Source: Hortaea werneckii (Eukaryota; Ascomycota; Dothideomycetes; Mycosphaerellales; Teratosphaeriaceae). Taken from it: a stretch of 64,000 nt of DNA. The notes below the pieces were generated by a model. The model was not told the origin of the DNA, ran no database searches, and saw nothing but the letters and a program-made list of their open reading frames with translations. Of the stretch, positions 1-11,321 are shown piece after piece. The DNA lies in assembly GCA_037044905.1 (NCBI GenBank), contig JBAOKB010000109.1, forward strand, positions 1 to 64,000, in the 5' to 3' direction. Made by a program: the position numbers and the translations under genes. Within the stretch, counting starts at the first letter, position 1; every line of letters begins with the position of its first letter.

Positions 1-1
1 A

Positions 2-532
2 GCTCGATATGGGCCAGCTGCGTTGAACTCTGGTGACACGAAAACTGGGGTGGAAGAGAGTGACGACTCCGATGCTTCTTCTGGGGTACTTTCAGAATCT
101 TCTGTGCTTACGTCTGACTCAGAAGGGGTGGCTTCTGGTGATGATGATGACGACGACGACGACGGCCCTCCAGAGGAAGCTTCCACCAAAGCGCCGGCGC
201 CAACATACGAGGCAGAGACTGGCGCTGTCCAGCTTCCGCGGTGCAGGTATTACGCAGCAAGCGGTTACTGCAGAGATGGCGACTCGTGTCGATTTAGACA
301 TGAGCTTAAACCCGGCGTCAAGCCGGCACCACAGCCGCCTGTCCAGCAGCAGAAGAAAGACCCATATCAGCCGAAACTTGATTACTCTGCAACTGCTGAG
401 AAGAAGACCATCTATCAACGTCTGCTGGAGCAGCAGGAGGAAGAAGAAGACCGCTTGGCACTTCAGGTGATCAAGCATCTCGGAAAGACGGGCTTTTTCG
501 GCGAAGGAGATGAAGGGACGCAAGCTCCATAG
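2..532 (+). CDS. CCCH zinc-finger protein with NUFIP1-like C-terminus (3' part only)
   Basis: The frame is open from the first bases of the window, so the start lies upstream and only the last ~176 codons are seen. An acidic Ser/Asp-rich stretch with a run of Asp precedes a single CCCH finger of spacing CX8CX5CX3H. After a Pro/Gln linker comes a helical C-terminus (TIYQRLLEQ...ALQVIKHLGKTGFF) that resembles the conserved end of NUFIP1-type proteins. In that family the protein helps assemble box C/D snoRNPs and other RNP complexes in the nucleus. The assignment rests on this motif and the finger. The missing N-terminus, where the NUFIP core would normally sit, cannot be checked. The stop is TAG at 530-532. 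Confidence 0.75.
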   Translation, partial: ARYGPAALNSGDTKTGVEESDDSDASSGVLSESSVLTSDSEGVASGDDDDDDDDGPPEEASTKAPAPTYEAETGAVQLPRCRYYAASGYCRDGDSCRFRHELKPGVKPAPQPPVQQQKKDPYQPKLDYSATAEKKTIYQRLLEQQEEEEDRLALQVIKHLGKTGFFGEGDEGTQAP

Positions 533-753
533 ATTACTGGTAACTTATCGATGGCTGAGCGGAAACCGGCATTCGGCTGCCTTTGAGCATACCCATATAT
601 ATCTTCTTCCTTACATGTCGTGTAAATTTCGCGTTCTTCTCGCACAGACCATCTGACGCAAATTGGGCCGTCTCCAAACCTCAATTCACGTCGCTTTTGC
701 TGTCGTTTGCCTCAATAAATCAATTCCCCAAGAACGAGACATAAATACCCACC

Positions 754-2382
754 ATGCCTGGGGTCGATGATGTTGAAGTAAAGCAATCTACAATTCCCGG
801 AGCCGGCAATGGACTTTTCGCGAAGAAAGCTTTCGCCCCTGGCGATGTCGTCCTGGCATTGGCTCGCCCTTATATCGCAGAGCTTGACATAGACCGGCTA
901 GGAGATAGCTGCGCATGGTGCTGTTCTCGGGCTGAAAATGATCCCGAGGAACGTTTCAAAAGTCAACAGATGGGTCTCCCGACCGGATTCCTCGAAGTCA
1001 AGGCTTGCACAGGCTGCAAAAAGATCAAGTACTGCAGCAAAGCATGCCAAGCGAAGGCCTGGAAGATGGAGCACAAGCACGAGTGTAAAATACTTGCACC
1101 GCCTGACCGGCCACCTCTGCCGCATGTAGTCAGAGCGACAGTGAGGCTCCTCAAGCAAATCGAGGCTGGCGACGAGGCACCGAAGGCAATTCTGCGGTTC
1201 GACAGCAAGATCGAGGAGATCCGAAAGACTGACCCTAAGTCCTACGAGGAATTCTCGACTCTGGCATTCGGCGCCTGGAACTTCGCCGGGAAGCCTTCAA
1301 AAGCCGACCTAGACGTCGCAAGACATTTGTTCTTTGCCGTGAACTGCAATTCCTTGGCTTTCTCGTCACCTCTTGATGCCGTCAAGATCGGCATCGGGTT
1401 CGACCCAATACTCTGCACCGCCAACCACTCGTGTGATCCGAACGTCTTCCTCGTCTTCAATTGTCCGCGAACCCTCCTGCGCGCAAAAAGGCCTATTGCG
1501 AAGGGCGAGGAAATCTTCAAAAGCTATAGAGACCACACGAATCCATTTAGCGTACGTCAGGCCGATTTGAAAGATGGCTATTTCTTCGATTGCACCTGTT
1601 CGAAGTGCGCAAAGGGTCCTTGCCTTCAAGAGGATGCTTTTACCAAGCCTATCGACAATCTTCCGCAAGACTGGATATCTAAAGCCGATGACTTGATCAG
1701 GAAGCAGGAAGCCGAGAAGGTCGACACATCCTGGTACACAGTCGAAAACAACAGCACCGAAGCCGCTCGCCGCATGACAGCTTTACAAGCGGAGGCGTTC
1801 AAGCCCTGGGCCGCGATGAAAAGCATAGAGTCACAGTTCCACGGCGGCAAAGTCCCTAAGATAGACGTCCCGGACCTCGAGAAAGCACTACGAGTATGCC
1901 TAGACTCCGGCATGTGGTCTCTTACTCGCCAGCCAGTTCCGTTTATATTACGAGACCTGTTCGGTGGATACATGACGCACGGGGACATCAATCGCTGTCT
2001 ACATGTCGGACTCAAGAAGTATTTCTGTGTCGATGAGATAGTACGCCCGCAGTTCGACCACGACCGTGTCTTCGAGACGTGGTCTTTGATGCAGGTCGTG
2101 ACCATCTACTCGCATCCAAGCAAGCAGGCCGAAGCGAGTGAGTTGGCTCGAAAGGGATGCGATACCCGCATTTTGTTCCTGGGTCTTCTCGTGGAGATAT
2201 GGGAGGGTTTGCCAAAGTCTTATGGCCGTATGGAGAGCCCGATTGGCCAGGTCGTGATGACAGTCTGGAAGACTTGCGTAGGCGAAGATACAGAAGTGCC
2301 ACAAGAGCTCAGGCGACAGAAGGAGGCCGCTTGGCCGAAGCTGAAGGCATACGCGGAAGGGATAGATCTTTTGAAAATGTAG
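754..2382 (+). CDS. SET and MYND domain protein (SMYD-like lysine methyltransferase)
   Basis: Intronless gene of 542 aa. A split SET domain begins at residues ~5-45 (IPGAGNGLFAKKAFAPGDVV, the S-adenosylmethionine-binding part). It is interrupted by a MYND zinc finger (cysteines from ~53 to 111, including CTGCKKIKYCSKAC). SET resumes with the signature NHSCDPN at 224-230 and GEEIFKSY at 251-258. A post-SET Cys cluster (C280, C282, C285) follows, then a helical C-terminal region. This order is that of SMYD proteins, which methylate lysines on histones or cytosolic proteins; the substrate cannot be read from sequence. The start at 754 follows an A-rich leader (accATG), and the SET N-part begins within ten residues. 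The C-terminal ~250 aa are not recognised. Confidence 0.88.
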   Translation: MPGVDDVEVKQSTIPGAGNGLFAKKAFAPGDVVLALARPYIAELDIDRLGDSCAWCCSRAENDPEERFKSQQMGLPTGFLEVKACTGCKKIKYCSKACQAKAWKMEHKHECKILAPPDRPPLPHVVRATVRLLKQIEAGDEAPKAILRFDSKIEEIRKTDPKSYEEFSTLAFGAWNFAGKPSKADLDVARHLFFAVNCNSLAFSSPLDAVKIGIGFDPILCTANHSCDPNVFLVFNCPRTLLRAKRPIAKGEEIFKSYRDHTNPFSVRQADLKDGYFFDCTCSKCAKGPCLQEDAFTKPIDNLPQDWISKADDLIRKQEAEKVDTSWYTVENNSTEAARRMTALQAEAFKPWAAMKSIESQFHGGKVPKIDVPDLEKALRVCLDSGMWSLTRQPVPFILRDLFGGYMTHGDINRCLHVGLKKYFCVDEIVRPQFDHDRVFETWSLMQVVTIYSHPSKQAEASELARKGCDTRILFLGLLVEIWEGLPKSYGRMESPIGQVVMTVWKTCVGEDTEVPQELRRQKEAAWPKLKAYAEGIDLLKM

Positions 2383-3198
2383 AGCAGAAATTGAAGAGAT
2401 TGCCCACGGAGCTGCCGCTTCTTTTGAAAGGTTGGCGGTCGTAACATTCAGAGACTGTTGCAAAGCCATTCAAAGGCGAACGTAGAGGCCCACAACACGA
2501 AGTCGTTCAAAAATACTTACAGGGATTCTCCATTCGAGATAGCCATGAAGCAAAGACCGCCAGGCATCGAAAGGCCATTGCACGATCATCCAAAAGCAAA
2601 GGGACGGACCCATAGCTCCAAGTCTTTCATACATACGTACAGACATTTCCCGGTCAAGCCAACCAAGAAGCAAAGACAGCCCGACATCTCTAGACGAAAG
2701 CAGTTCAACTGTCTTCTAGAATCAAGCAAGTTCTATATTATGATTGCATGTGAAGGCAGCACTGCCCGAAGGGTATCAAAGCCATCTGAATCTGTTTTCA
2801 GGCGCAGACCTGCGACGTTCGGCCGATGTCGCCCCAAATCCCTGGCTGGCGTTCCCTCCTGTACAAATTCAGAACGAGTGATTTCAAGCTCACTTTCGCG
2901 TACGATTGCGGAAGGTGCGTGACCGGTCAAGCCTTAGCGTTGCAGCGCTAGCGCGGTTTCATTGGTCTTGCTTCCCTCACCCATGGTTTAAAGTCCACTT
3001 GACTTGCTACTTCAGCAACCTTCAACCTCGTTCACCAACCACTAGTCAGGACAACACCTATCAACTTCCAGAGCTCCCAGGTGGGTCTCCGTTGGCAATC
3101 GCTGCCGTCTGTTCATGTCATCATTCAAAACTGCTGACACTACCGTCTAGCGCTTCTACCTTCCTATCAATCAAGCCAAAGCCGCTTTCACAGTCAGC
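2383..3198. other. Intergenic, upstream of the Myb-like gene
   Basis: Apart from the imperfect 120-bp repeat, I see no gene. A stretch from ~3010 to 3198 is pyrimidine- and CA-rich (caacct, caccaacc, tcaacttcc), as is usual for fungal 5' leaders, and may hold a leader intron (gtgggtctcc near 3082 to tctag near 3150). That intron is speculative. Confidence 0.4.
2467..2706. repeat. Imperfect 120-bp tandem direct repeat downstream of the SET-MYND gene
   Basis: The segment starting at 2467 (cattcaaaggcgaac) recurs in diverged form 120 bp later from 2587 (catccaaaagcaaag). Matching blocks run through about the first 100 bases of each unit, including aagtcNttcaNa, acNtacagNNatt and gaagcaaagac. 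Both strands are open across it for 60-150 codons. The ORF reading through it has no recognisable domain and repeats itself only because the DNA does. Confidence 0.6.
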
Positions 3199-3707
3199 AT
3201 GGCTAACGACAAGGAAACCAAGAGCTTCTCATTCGAGACCGTGGCGACAATTGTCGCCGCTCTCCAGAGCCAGGGTAAATCTCTCGGCAACAGAGAGTAC
3301 GAAATGATGGCGGAACTTGACGGGACGCGCACTGCCTCAAGCTTCGAGCACTCCTTCAGGGCAGTGAAGAAGCGCGCACAGGAGATCAGCAAGAAGGGAG
3401 CCTCAAAGGATGGAGGCAAGACTTCTGCAGAGAAGCCAACGCCACGCAAGAGGGCCAAAGCCGGGTCTAATGGCGGCGTGCTGCAAGCGTCGAAGAGCGG
3501 TGGGAAGGAGGCCGGTAAGCACTCACTCTTCTTCATGGTCCAGACGACTTGATTTGTGTTACTGACCAAGGCGCAGGCAAATGCAAGGGTGAAGGCGAGG
3601 GCAGTGCCGAGCCTTCCGACGAGGAGTCTCCCGCGAAGAAGGTGAAACAGGAGGACATTTCTGAGGGCAATTCATACTTCTCAGATGCCTTGGGAGACTT
3701 GATCTAG
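3199..3707 (+). CDS. Small Myb/SANT-like basic protein, two exons
   Basis: Exons 3199-3514 and 3577-3707 give 148 aa. The intron of 62 nt starts gtaagc and ends gcgcag, and the phase is preserved across it. Residues ~7-60 form a helical module (FETVATIVAALQSQGKSL ... MAELDGTRTASSFEHSFR). It resembles the Myb/SANT-like segment of many small ascomycete hypothetical proteins, in which such a module is paired with a basic, disordered tail. Here the tail is Lys/Ser/Gly-rich with a PRKRAK patch suited to nuclear import, and it ends in an acidic stretch and a hydrophobic C-terminus (FSDALGDLI). A chromatin or DNA-binding role is inferred. No family name can be given with confidence. Confidence 0.72.
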
Positions 3708-4055
3708 ATCTGACGCCCGGAAGAGGCGATGAAAGGGCACTTTATGAGAAGATGGCAAGGCGGTAGCGGCCTGAGGAGCGGCTGAGATCCATAATTGGGC
3801 GTGAGACGACAGTAGCAATAACCATCAGATGCATTATAGGCTCAGTAGATGATTTTTTAAGCATGCCGAACATGCCTTTGCTCAATGTCAAGTTGAAATG
3901 TAAATCTGGTTGCGGATTTCCTATGTTTGAAGTCGAGCTTCGTCCCCTCGGCACCGAGAGCGGAACTTCCCGCCTGTGTCCCAGGTTGGACATCATTCCA
4001 GCCTGTACACCAAGAACTCACTTGCGCTCTGTGATCCATTGCGCCTTCACGCACC
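3708..4055. other. Short intergenic stretch without a gene
   Basis: Nothing coding is supported. It holds the 3' flank of the Myb-like gene and the promoter of the complex I subunit gene. Confidence 0.4.
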
Positions 4056-4856
4056 ATGCAGCCTCTACAAAGAACAGCGCTGCGCTCAGCGCGAAAAATC
4101 AGACCTCAGATCCAGAGCCAACCGCGCCGATTTGCGAGTGGTGGCCACGGCGGACACAACCAGCACCCGACCAACGAGTCCCTCGGCGTACGTCTCGCTC
4201 CCGCTCAGGTCCAAGGGCTGCGCTCTTCGTAGCCAGGATGAAATACACACAGGGCTGACACCTCTTTCTCCCAGGCTTACTTCTACGTCACCTTGGCCGC
4301 CCTCCCCGCCTCCTTCGCCTTGTACAAGTTCACGCGCCAGAGCGCCGAGGACCAGCCTTTCTTCACCCGCTACATCCGCGACACCTACAACCAGTATGCC
4401 GACAAGTGGGCACGACGCAACGACATGCACACGCAGATGGTGGAGGCTGCGGCGGGAGACAGAGTACTGTTCTTGAACGAGAGCGCACAGGCCAACCGCC
4501 GGGTCGAGTTGAGATTTCCTGAGTACGTCTACCCGAGATTGAACGCTGCTGGGCATTGATCACAAAGAATGGTTTCAGTGTTCTGTTTTGGAAGATTTGG
4601 GCAGTTCACGGCACATACAATAGCGGGTAGAGTCGCTAACTATGCATTTCACAGGCAATTCAACATTGGATCCCCCTTCAACGTCCCAGCCGGCCATGGC
4701 GGAGGAAACCTGGACCAGGTCATTGCCAAGTACGAGAAGGAAAGCTTTGAGGAGAACGAAAGGAAACTGCAGCAGCTACGGGAGAACAACGTCCCATGCG
4801 AGAAGCCCTTTGACCCGCTGGCCAAGAGCCCGCCTGCCCCGCCGCCAGGTGCATAA
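4056..4856 (+). CDS. Mitochondrial complex I accessory subunit (17.8 kDa type)
   Basis: Three exons, 4056-4187, 4275-4522 and 4655-4856, give 193 aa; both introns begin gtacgt, and the second has a good branch site (gctaac at ~4636). The N-terminus (MQPLQRTALRSARK ... PRRFASGG) is a basic presequence for mitochondrial import. A single hydrophobic segment follows (AYFYVTLAALPASFALYKF, ~45-63), then a charged matrix or intermembrane domain containing FNIGSPFNVPAGHGGG and a Pro-rich end. This layout matches the fungal NADH:ubiquinone oxidoreductase 17.8 kDa subunit, an accessory single-pass subunit of the membrane arm with no catalytic role. The family name is from memory of the Neurospora protein; the gene model itself is firm. 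Confidence 0.75.
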
Positions 4857-5736
4857 ATTAGCACTGGATGTAAACCAGGCGTTTTGAAAAGGTTGAGGGA
4901 CGGATGTATATAAGGCTGTATGCAATGCCTCTGGAACAATTTGAACAATCAGATCACAAGACTTCTGGATTCAGAACTGCGACTAAGTATGCTCTTGGCT
5001 GCTAAATCTTTTCTCGCAAGTGCTGTGTGCCCAATAGGGTGCGAAACGAGCACGCGCTCCTAAGCATTGGTTGATATTCACATTGTTGCGCATCGCCAGA
5101 GTGAGACTGGTGAAGAGAAAGTCAGGGGAGAAAGGCGTCGAGTACCTGGATTGGTACTGAAACTTGACTGCGAGGCGAGTCAATAGAGCGCAAGCGTGCA
5201 TTCCAACTCGATTTCAAAAATGAAATCTCCCAAAGACTAGATGGCTTGGAACAGGTACTGTAGCTCCCTTTGTCGAGCGGTTTGTGCGACCTCATGCCTG
5301 CGTGAAGGCCATCCTGCGCGAATGACAGTACTGTACAATCATAGCTGCTTTGGTAACTATTAGTCGAGCATGCATTGCCTTGTAAAAGTTGTGGACTGCC
5401 ATCAGAAACTCCAAGCTTAGCTGCCCTGCCCACTTTCACTCTTGCGCAACCGCGTGCACAGCCTCTATGCCTTCCTTAGCGCGTGATCTTATTATTAGCT
5501 TTCATGGCGCTGAAGGCCAGTCGCGAACACCTTCCAGTCATGATAGTAATCCCAAGCTGAACTACAGCGGAAGAGACTCGTATATCTGATACATAACCTG
5601 CGGTAGGCATTCAGCTCTCCTCATTCATGTCCAAGTCGTCAATTGCTCTTGGCCGTTAGACAGTAGTTGGAAACTCGAAACATTCCCCGCCATTGAAGCT
5701 CCCCTTGGAACACCTCCCCTTACTACACTTGACAGG
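4857..5736. other. Intergenic stretch without a recognised gene
   Basis: Both strands hold only short open frames with no domain or intron logic. The last ~150 bp (CT/CA-rich, ending ttgacaggATG) are the likely promoter and leader of the Sel1-repeat gene. Confidence 0.4.
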
Positions 5737-7937
5737 ATGCCGGGATTGAAAGATCTATTGAAAAAGAAGGAAGAGATCGCACAGGAAACACGGGTGCCGC
5801 CTGCAGACGATGGACACTTGACGGCGCCGCCAGGCTTCAGGTTTGTGCGAACGACGACCGAATCGGAAGAGCAGCTTCATCCACCCGGAGGCCCAGAAGA
5901 TGAGAAGACTGAAGCGCAAGCTGGGACATCAGAGGAAGGTCAGAAGAGCAAGAAGCGACATACGCTGCTTGGCTTCCGCAGATCATCAAACGCCCCAGAT
6001 ACCAAAGATGCTGTCCCACCATCCCCAGAGCCGGCCGAGAAGGGCAATAGTCAACAGCTCCCCGTCCGACCAAAGAGCGAGAGAAGACTATCGGATAGGT
6101 TCTCCTTACGCCGCGACCGCTCCCGCTCAGCGTCCGCCGAAACGAGCCCGTTCATGCCAGACAACCTGCCCGAAGCGCCAGCGACAGCCGCCGTACCCTC
6201 GGGGACTCTACAGGGGACATCAGACGAGGTGAAGCACGAGAAAGAGAGCCGCGAAGCACAATGGGAGAAGCGCGCCACCCTTCTCGCGCAGAGTAACAAG
6301 CTGCTGCGGGAAGAGGAGCGGCGACGGGAGCACAATCGGAGTCGTAGCCAGAGCCCTAGCATCTCCGACCGCGGCGGCGATGAGAATATACAGGAAGCTA
6401 TACAACTACACGAATCTGGCGACCTGGAGAACTCGACCGCCATGTTCGGCCGACTTGCGCAGCCGGAGGGAGCCAACAACGCGCTGGCCCAAGTCCTCTA
6501 TGGTCTCGCGCTCCGGCATGGCTGGGGAATCCCTCCCGAGCCAGAGAAGGCGATCCATTACCTCTCGCTCGCTGCGTCAAACTCGGCGGCGATCGAGGAA
6601 TTGGCATTGAACGCTGGGATGAAGAAAGGTGGTGCTGCGAAAGGCGAGCTGGTCCTTGCCATCTTCGAACTTGCCAATTGCTTCAGACAGGGCTGGGGTA
6701 CGAAGAAATACCCGGTGGCTGCGAGACAATACTACGAGACTGCTGCTAATCTGGGGGATACGGATGCGATGGAGGAGGCTGCGTGGTGTTATCTCGAGGG
6801 ATTTGGAGGTGGCAAAGACAAGGTAAGGCATCTCTTGCCAGTTCCGCATTGCCTCGTCACTGTACTTTTCATTGCCACATTCTCGTATTTCCCACGATAA
6901 CCGCCAGAGCATCTGGGACCTCTATCGTGTTTTCACACGTTGGGGCACTGGTTTCCGTGGCTCGAAACGGTTACCAGACCCGAATCAACTACACACGCGA
7001 AACAATTCGAGCACACACACACACACACAATCTAACCGGCTAAACCCTCGCCTCGATCTTTGGGCTCCAACACCAATGTCACACTTGCTATACGCATCAT
7101 CATTCATCCGGGGCTGACTGAGAGGCTTTCTTCCTCGATCTAGTTCAAAGCGGCGCAATTCCTCCGGCTGGCGGAAGAGAAAGGCGGGAAAGCTTTAGTG
7201 GGCAACTCATGGTACGTATCTTACAATCCACCTCTAGCACATATGACCCTCACCAACCCTGCCCGCTCCCCTCGGTGGTCGTTATTGGGTTTCGAGTATT
7301 ATACATGGAGCCGACTATAAAAATAATATCCGAGCATGGGTATGGAGGAAACAGGTCTGGACTTCTCTGCATTCTTCGAGGTGGCCTTTCTCGCTTGGAG
7401 AGGCGGCAGGAGGGGCTTGCATGAAGCCTGCGCTTCCAGCCTCCATACATGCCTACCTGGTTCTTAATCAGGCAGCACTTTCAGCCAGGGGGTGGGAATG
7501 GGAAGGCAAGCGACCCGAGGGAGCGTTTCCAAGCTGCGCATGACGCGGCTACATGTTCGTTTCGGTGTGGGCACGTGGTTTTTCGTGCCACACGCACACC
7601 GTACCTGCTTTTCTCCCTTTTTTTTTTTTTTCGCGCCCAGTTTCAGCTGCTTCGGCTCCTGCGTCGTGAGTGGCTAGACCCGCGGGGTGGGTTTCCAGCT
7701 GGCCCTAGTACGGCGTACCGCTTCATGCGGGCTTACGAAATCCGTCGCCGTCGCAGACGACTGGAGAGCGCCAAGCAGAGCGCGAGAAGAAGCTGAAGCA
7801 AATACCGGGAGAGATACAAGAGGCGCAGTGCATACCGGGATCTCGAACGGGAAAAGAAAAAAAAAAGAAAAAAGTCTAGACTAACCACTTCTCATCTCAA
7901 ACACAGGATCTGGAAGGATAAATACAATCCCAAGTAG
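5737..7937 (+). CDS. Sel1-repeat protein with two long introns
   Basis: Exons 5737-6822, 7144-7211 and 7907-7937 join in phase to 394 aa. Residues 1-~200 are charged, Ser/Arg-rich and disordered (PGFRFVRTTTES, RRSSNAPD, RLSDRFSLRRDRSRSAS), suggesting phosphorylation sites. The C-terminal half carries Sel1-like alpha/alpha repeats: ALAQVLYGLALRHGWGIPPEPEKAIHYLSLAA, then a FELANCFRQGWGTKK unit, then an AMEEAAWCYLEGFGGGKDK unit completed by exons 2 and 3, ending WIWKDKYNPK. Sel1 proteins act as scaffolds; partners here are unknown. Introns of 321 and 695 nt are long for this genome. Acceptors follow ctgact (intron 1) and ctaaccac (intron 2) branch sites. Without exons 2 and 3 the last repeat would be truncated. 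Confidence 0.82.
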
Positions 7938-9240
7938 CAAGAAAGCCCGCCTATTCCTACCGATAGATCGTTCGTCTCAGAACCACGATCACTATGAACG
8001 CCCTCTCCCGAAACCATCGCCGTAGTCGAATAGGGACCACTGCCGCTACCCGACCTGGTTGTTTGGGCAGCAATCGCGAGAGAGAGAGAGAGAGAGGGAG
8101 GGAGCTAGGTACCATACATATACTGACGTACACAAAAATCGCGGCGCGCCAAGCCCAACAAGTCTCCCACGCCGTCGTTACGGCGGGCGGCGGCTCTACT
8201 CCTACTGGGCCCCCGGGAGGGACCCGGTATAGTGGATGAGTGGCAGGTTGGACAAACGGTCTATGCCTCACCGTTTCGGAAAATTTTTCAGGGTTTTGGG
8301 GGCGCGAGATGGATAGGCACTCAAAAAAGCAAAGGGGACAGGGACTAGCGGTCTCTCCATCTAGGCTTTTGACAGGCGTGCCGCCGTAGCGGTTTCGATC
8401 TTCTTTTTTGTTTTCCTTTTTTTTGATTGGGATACCGGGGGACCACTACATACAAGTACTTATCTACTGCCAATGGCCGCTACACATGTTGGGTCTGAAA
8501 CATAGCCTCCCCTTCTTCGCCAAGAGGGGATGATCGTCTAGCTGGCTATTTTCCATACTCGTGGCTCTGGCCTCGTGTTTTCCCGCCGTAGGCGCGCCAC
8601 ACACGATCAAGTCTTTCTCTTTTCCCTTTTTTCCCGCATGAGTTTCCGTTCAGTCCCGATCCCGAGGCCGTCAGAAACCGCAATCCAAACAGTAGTAGTA
8701 GTAGTCCGTCGTCATTAGATACAAAGTCTCGAAAAAGACAAAAGAGGTGATCGTTGTCCTTGGAGAGGCATCGAAGCCTTTCTTCCAAAGGCGCCGCTCC
8801 GAGCCAATCTCGTTTCGGATCTGGGGAAGAAAAGGTGCTGAAGAGGGGGGTATCACTCGGAAAAGGAAAGTCCAAACAAGGGGATAATTTTCAAAAAAAA
8901 AAAAAAAATAGAATCGAAACAAGGTAGTTTCCCCTCTTTCCCAATGCAAAACATGAGGTGCCGTAGATCTCGTCATAGTCATTTCCGAACACGTTCCTTT
9001 CCCATAGAGACATAGTAGACCGAAAAAACAAAGTAGTGTAGTTGGTTGGGGCTGACTGCAGGCCAGCGTGGTGGTTTCTGTCGAATCTGTTTTCCAACAA
9101 AGAGAATAAGAATAGCCTTTCCAAAAAGTTCATTACCTCCACCTTTGCACTGTACATTTGATGGGCTCGTCTTCACATGAGTGTTGTCATCGTCGTCTTT
9201 ATCATCGTCATCGTCGTCATCGTTGTCGGCGCCGGAGATT
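7938..9240. other. Intergenic stretch with microsatellites and homopolymers, no gene seen
   Basis: Convergent 3' flanks of the Sel1 and bZIP genes. It holds a (GA)n run at ~8079-8097, T-rich tracts at ~8401-8433, an A15-type run at ~8894-8909 and a trinucleotide tcatcg-type run at ~9188-9222. No open frame has coding character. Confidence 0.45.
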
Positions 9241-11321
9241 CTACACTTCGAGTTTGTAGGCTCCGTACGCGTCGTTCACGTTGTCCGTCTTCTGCTGGTG
9301 ACGTCGGGAGTCTATCTCGTTTTGGTCTGCCACCATTTCTTTGAACTGTTTGATCACCTCTGTCGGTATCTGATCCCAAAGGAGGCTGCGTGTATAGACC
9401 TCCGCCCTACCGGCTTGCTGCTCCTTGTTGCGCAAGTTCGCCAAAGTCTCGGCCAGGTTGCGTTTGGTTCGCGGAGCGTTATGCTGGTGTGGTTGTGCCG
9501 GAGCGTCATGGTAGCCAGGGTAGTTCATATTGTTGATGGATGCATACTGCGCGGTGGTCAAGGAGAACGCATCGTCGATTTCTTGCGGCTTTGTAGGCAT
9601 GGTGATATGATTATGCATCTGATCAAGTCGGCTTTGTTGACTTCGGCCCTGATGTGTCGTACCGGACGGGCGAGGCTCGTGCCCTACGTATGAGACGGTC
9701 TGCGATGGGGTGGCATCAGTTCCAGTCTCCGACAACAGGTTGTTGAGGATCGTAGGCGCGGCAGCACGAACTTCTGCGGGCATCTGCGGTACACCACGTG
9801 CTTGCGAGTTCGGTGGTTTGGAGGCGACAAAGGCGCCGCACAACAGAAGCATGAAGAGTAATCCAGTCGCGATTGGCTGCTCGGAGACCATATCCTTGCT
9901 CTTCGAGTGAGAGTCCGGCACGATTGTATTCGATGATTGTCTCTTCTCCAGTACCGGTGACTGTTTGATAGGTTCGGCGGACCTCATGTCGAAGCTGAAA
10001 TCATCCGGCGAGGCATTGCGAAGGTCTTCGAAGAACACAGGATCCCAATCATGGCAGCCCATGTTCAAAGCCTCCATCTCAGCATTGAAGTCGGTAAAGC
10101 CAGTGCTACTGGGCGCCGCAGACATGGCAGGAGCCGGCCCAGCTTCGATCTCGGCCGTAAGGATGTTGACCTTCTTCCTGAGCTTAGAGTTCTCCTCGTT
10201 GTGCTGAACCTTCAGATCCCTCATTTGCTCTTGCAGCGACTCGATTACACGTTGGGACTCCTGGTATCGGTGGACGAGCATGCGGCGCTCTTCGTCACGT
10301 TGCTGACACTGCAAGGACAGATGCTTGATCTGATCCTCGAGCATGGTGATTTGCCCAGTGAAGCTCTTCTCCTTGATCTCGAGGTCCTCGGTGTGCTTCT
10401 TCTTCCTCTGTCGGGAAGCCAGTCTGCGACAAATTAGCATATATCGATCAATGTACGAATCACTTAGACTCACGCAGCCTCTCGATTTCGGAGCAGTCGC
10501 TTCTGTTGCTTGAGCTCTTTTAGTAAGCCTTCGTCGGTAGTCTGGTCAATGAGCTCGTCGATCGTGTGGATGTTTCGTTCCGGCGGAATCTCGATGCGGC
10601 CATTCTTTTTCCGAATGCCGTCCCTTCTTGCGTAGTCGACCATTGTCACCGGAGGGCTACTGGCTCGCATGCGCTTGGTCATTGGACGGCTGTCCATTTC
10701 CTGCTGCGCCATTCCCATCCAATCCTGATGACAATGCGGCGACATCGGAGTTTGGACTTGAGGCGCGGCTACGAAACTTGGTGCGTCATGCGAAGCCGCG
10801 AATGGTGGCGGTGGCGGAGCTGGCTGGAAGGTACCGTGGACGCTATCCGTCCGAGGATGGGAGTAGTGCTGGCCCTCGTACGATGGCGGAGGCGGCGGCA
10901 TGAATTCCAGGCCGGTCGTAGGCGTGCAGTTGCCAGAGGTCTGATCCAGTGACCATTGGGGCGCATGCGTCTGCTGGCCGTATGCGGCCCCGTGGTGTGG
11001 TATTGACGGTGCATGCCGGGCAAAGCCATTGTTGCTCTCCTCGTGATAGACATTTGGCGCATTGCCCGACGCAGAGTCGATTGGCACGCCAGCGTAGTGG
11101 TGGTGATCCCAACTAGGGCCATGGGATTCTGCTGGGGACAGGACTCCATGGCTGTTCGCAAAGGAATCTTTGCGATAATGGAGGCTGCTTGGGCTTTGCA
11201 TGATGTCAGCATCCAATATAGCTGGGTCCAGGATCGCTGAGTCGTCGTCGTCAAAGTAAGAAGGGTGTTTGCCGTCTGGTAAGGTTCGTTGGCAGCCCAA
11301 TCGAGAATTGGCGTATGCCAT
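9241..11321 (-). CDS. bZIP transcription factor with a candidate transmembrane segment
   Basis: Two exons on the minus strand, 11321-10474 and 10423-9241, give 676 aa; the 50-nt intron (gtgagt...cgcag) splits the basic region in phase. Residues 1-~250 are Pro/His/Ser/Gln-rich and disordered, typical of an activation region. The bZIP basic region (LLRNREAALASRQRKKKH) lies at ~275-292. It is followed by heptads of Leu/Ile to ~370 giving a long coiled coil. A hydrophobic run (ATGLLFMLLLCGAFVAS) at ~468-484 could be a transmembrane helix, as in ATF6/CREB3-type factors released from the ER by proteolysis. That topology is inference; one short hydrophobic run could also be buried. The ATG at 11321 was chosen because the encoded N-terminus (MAYANSRLG) looks native; the frame is open 99 codons further up. 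Confidence 0.8.
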
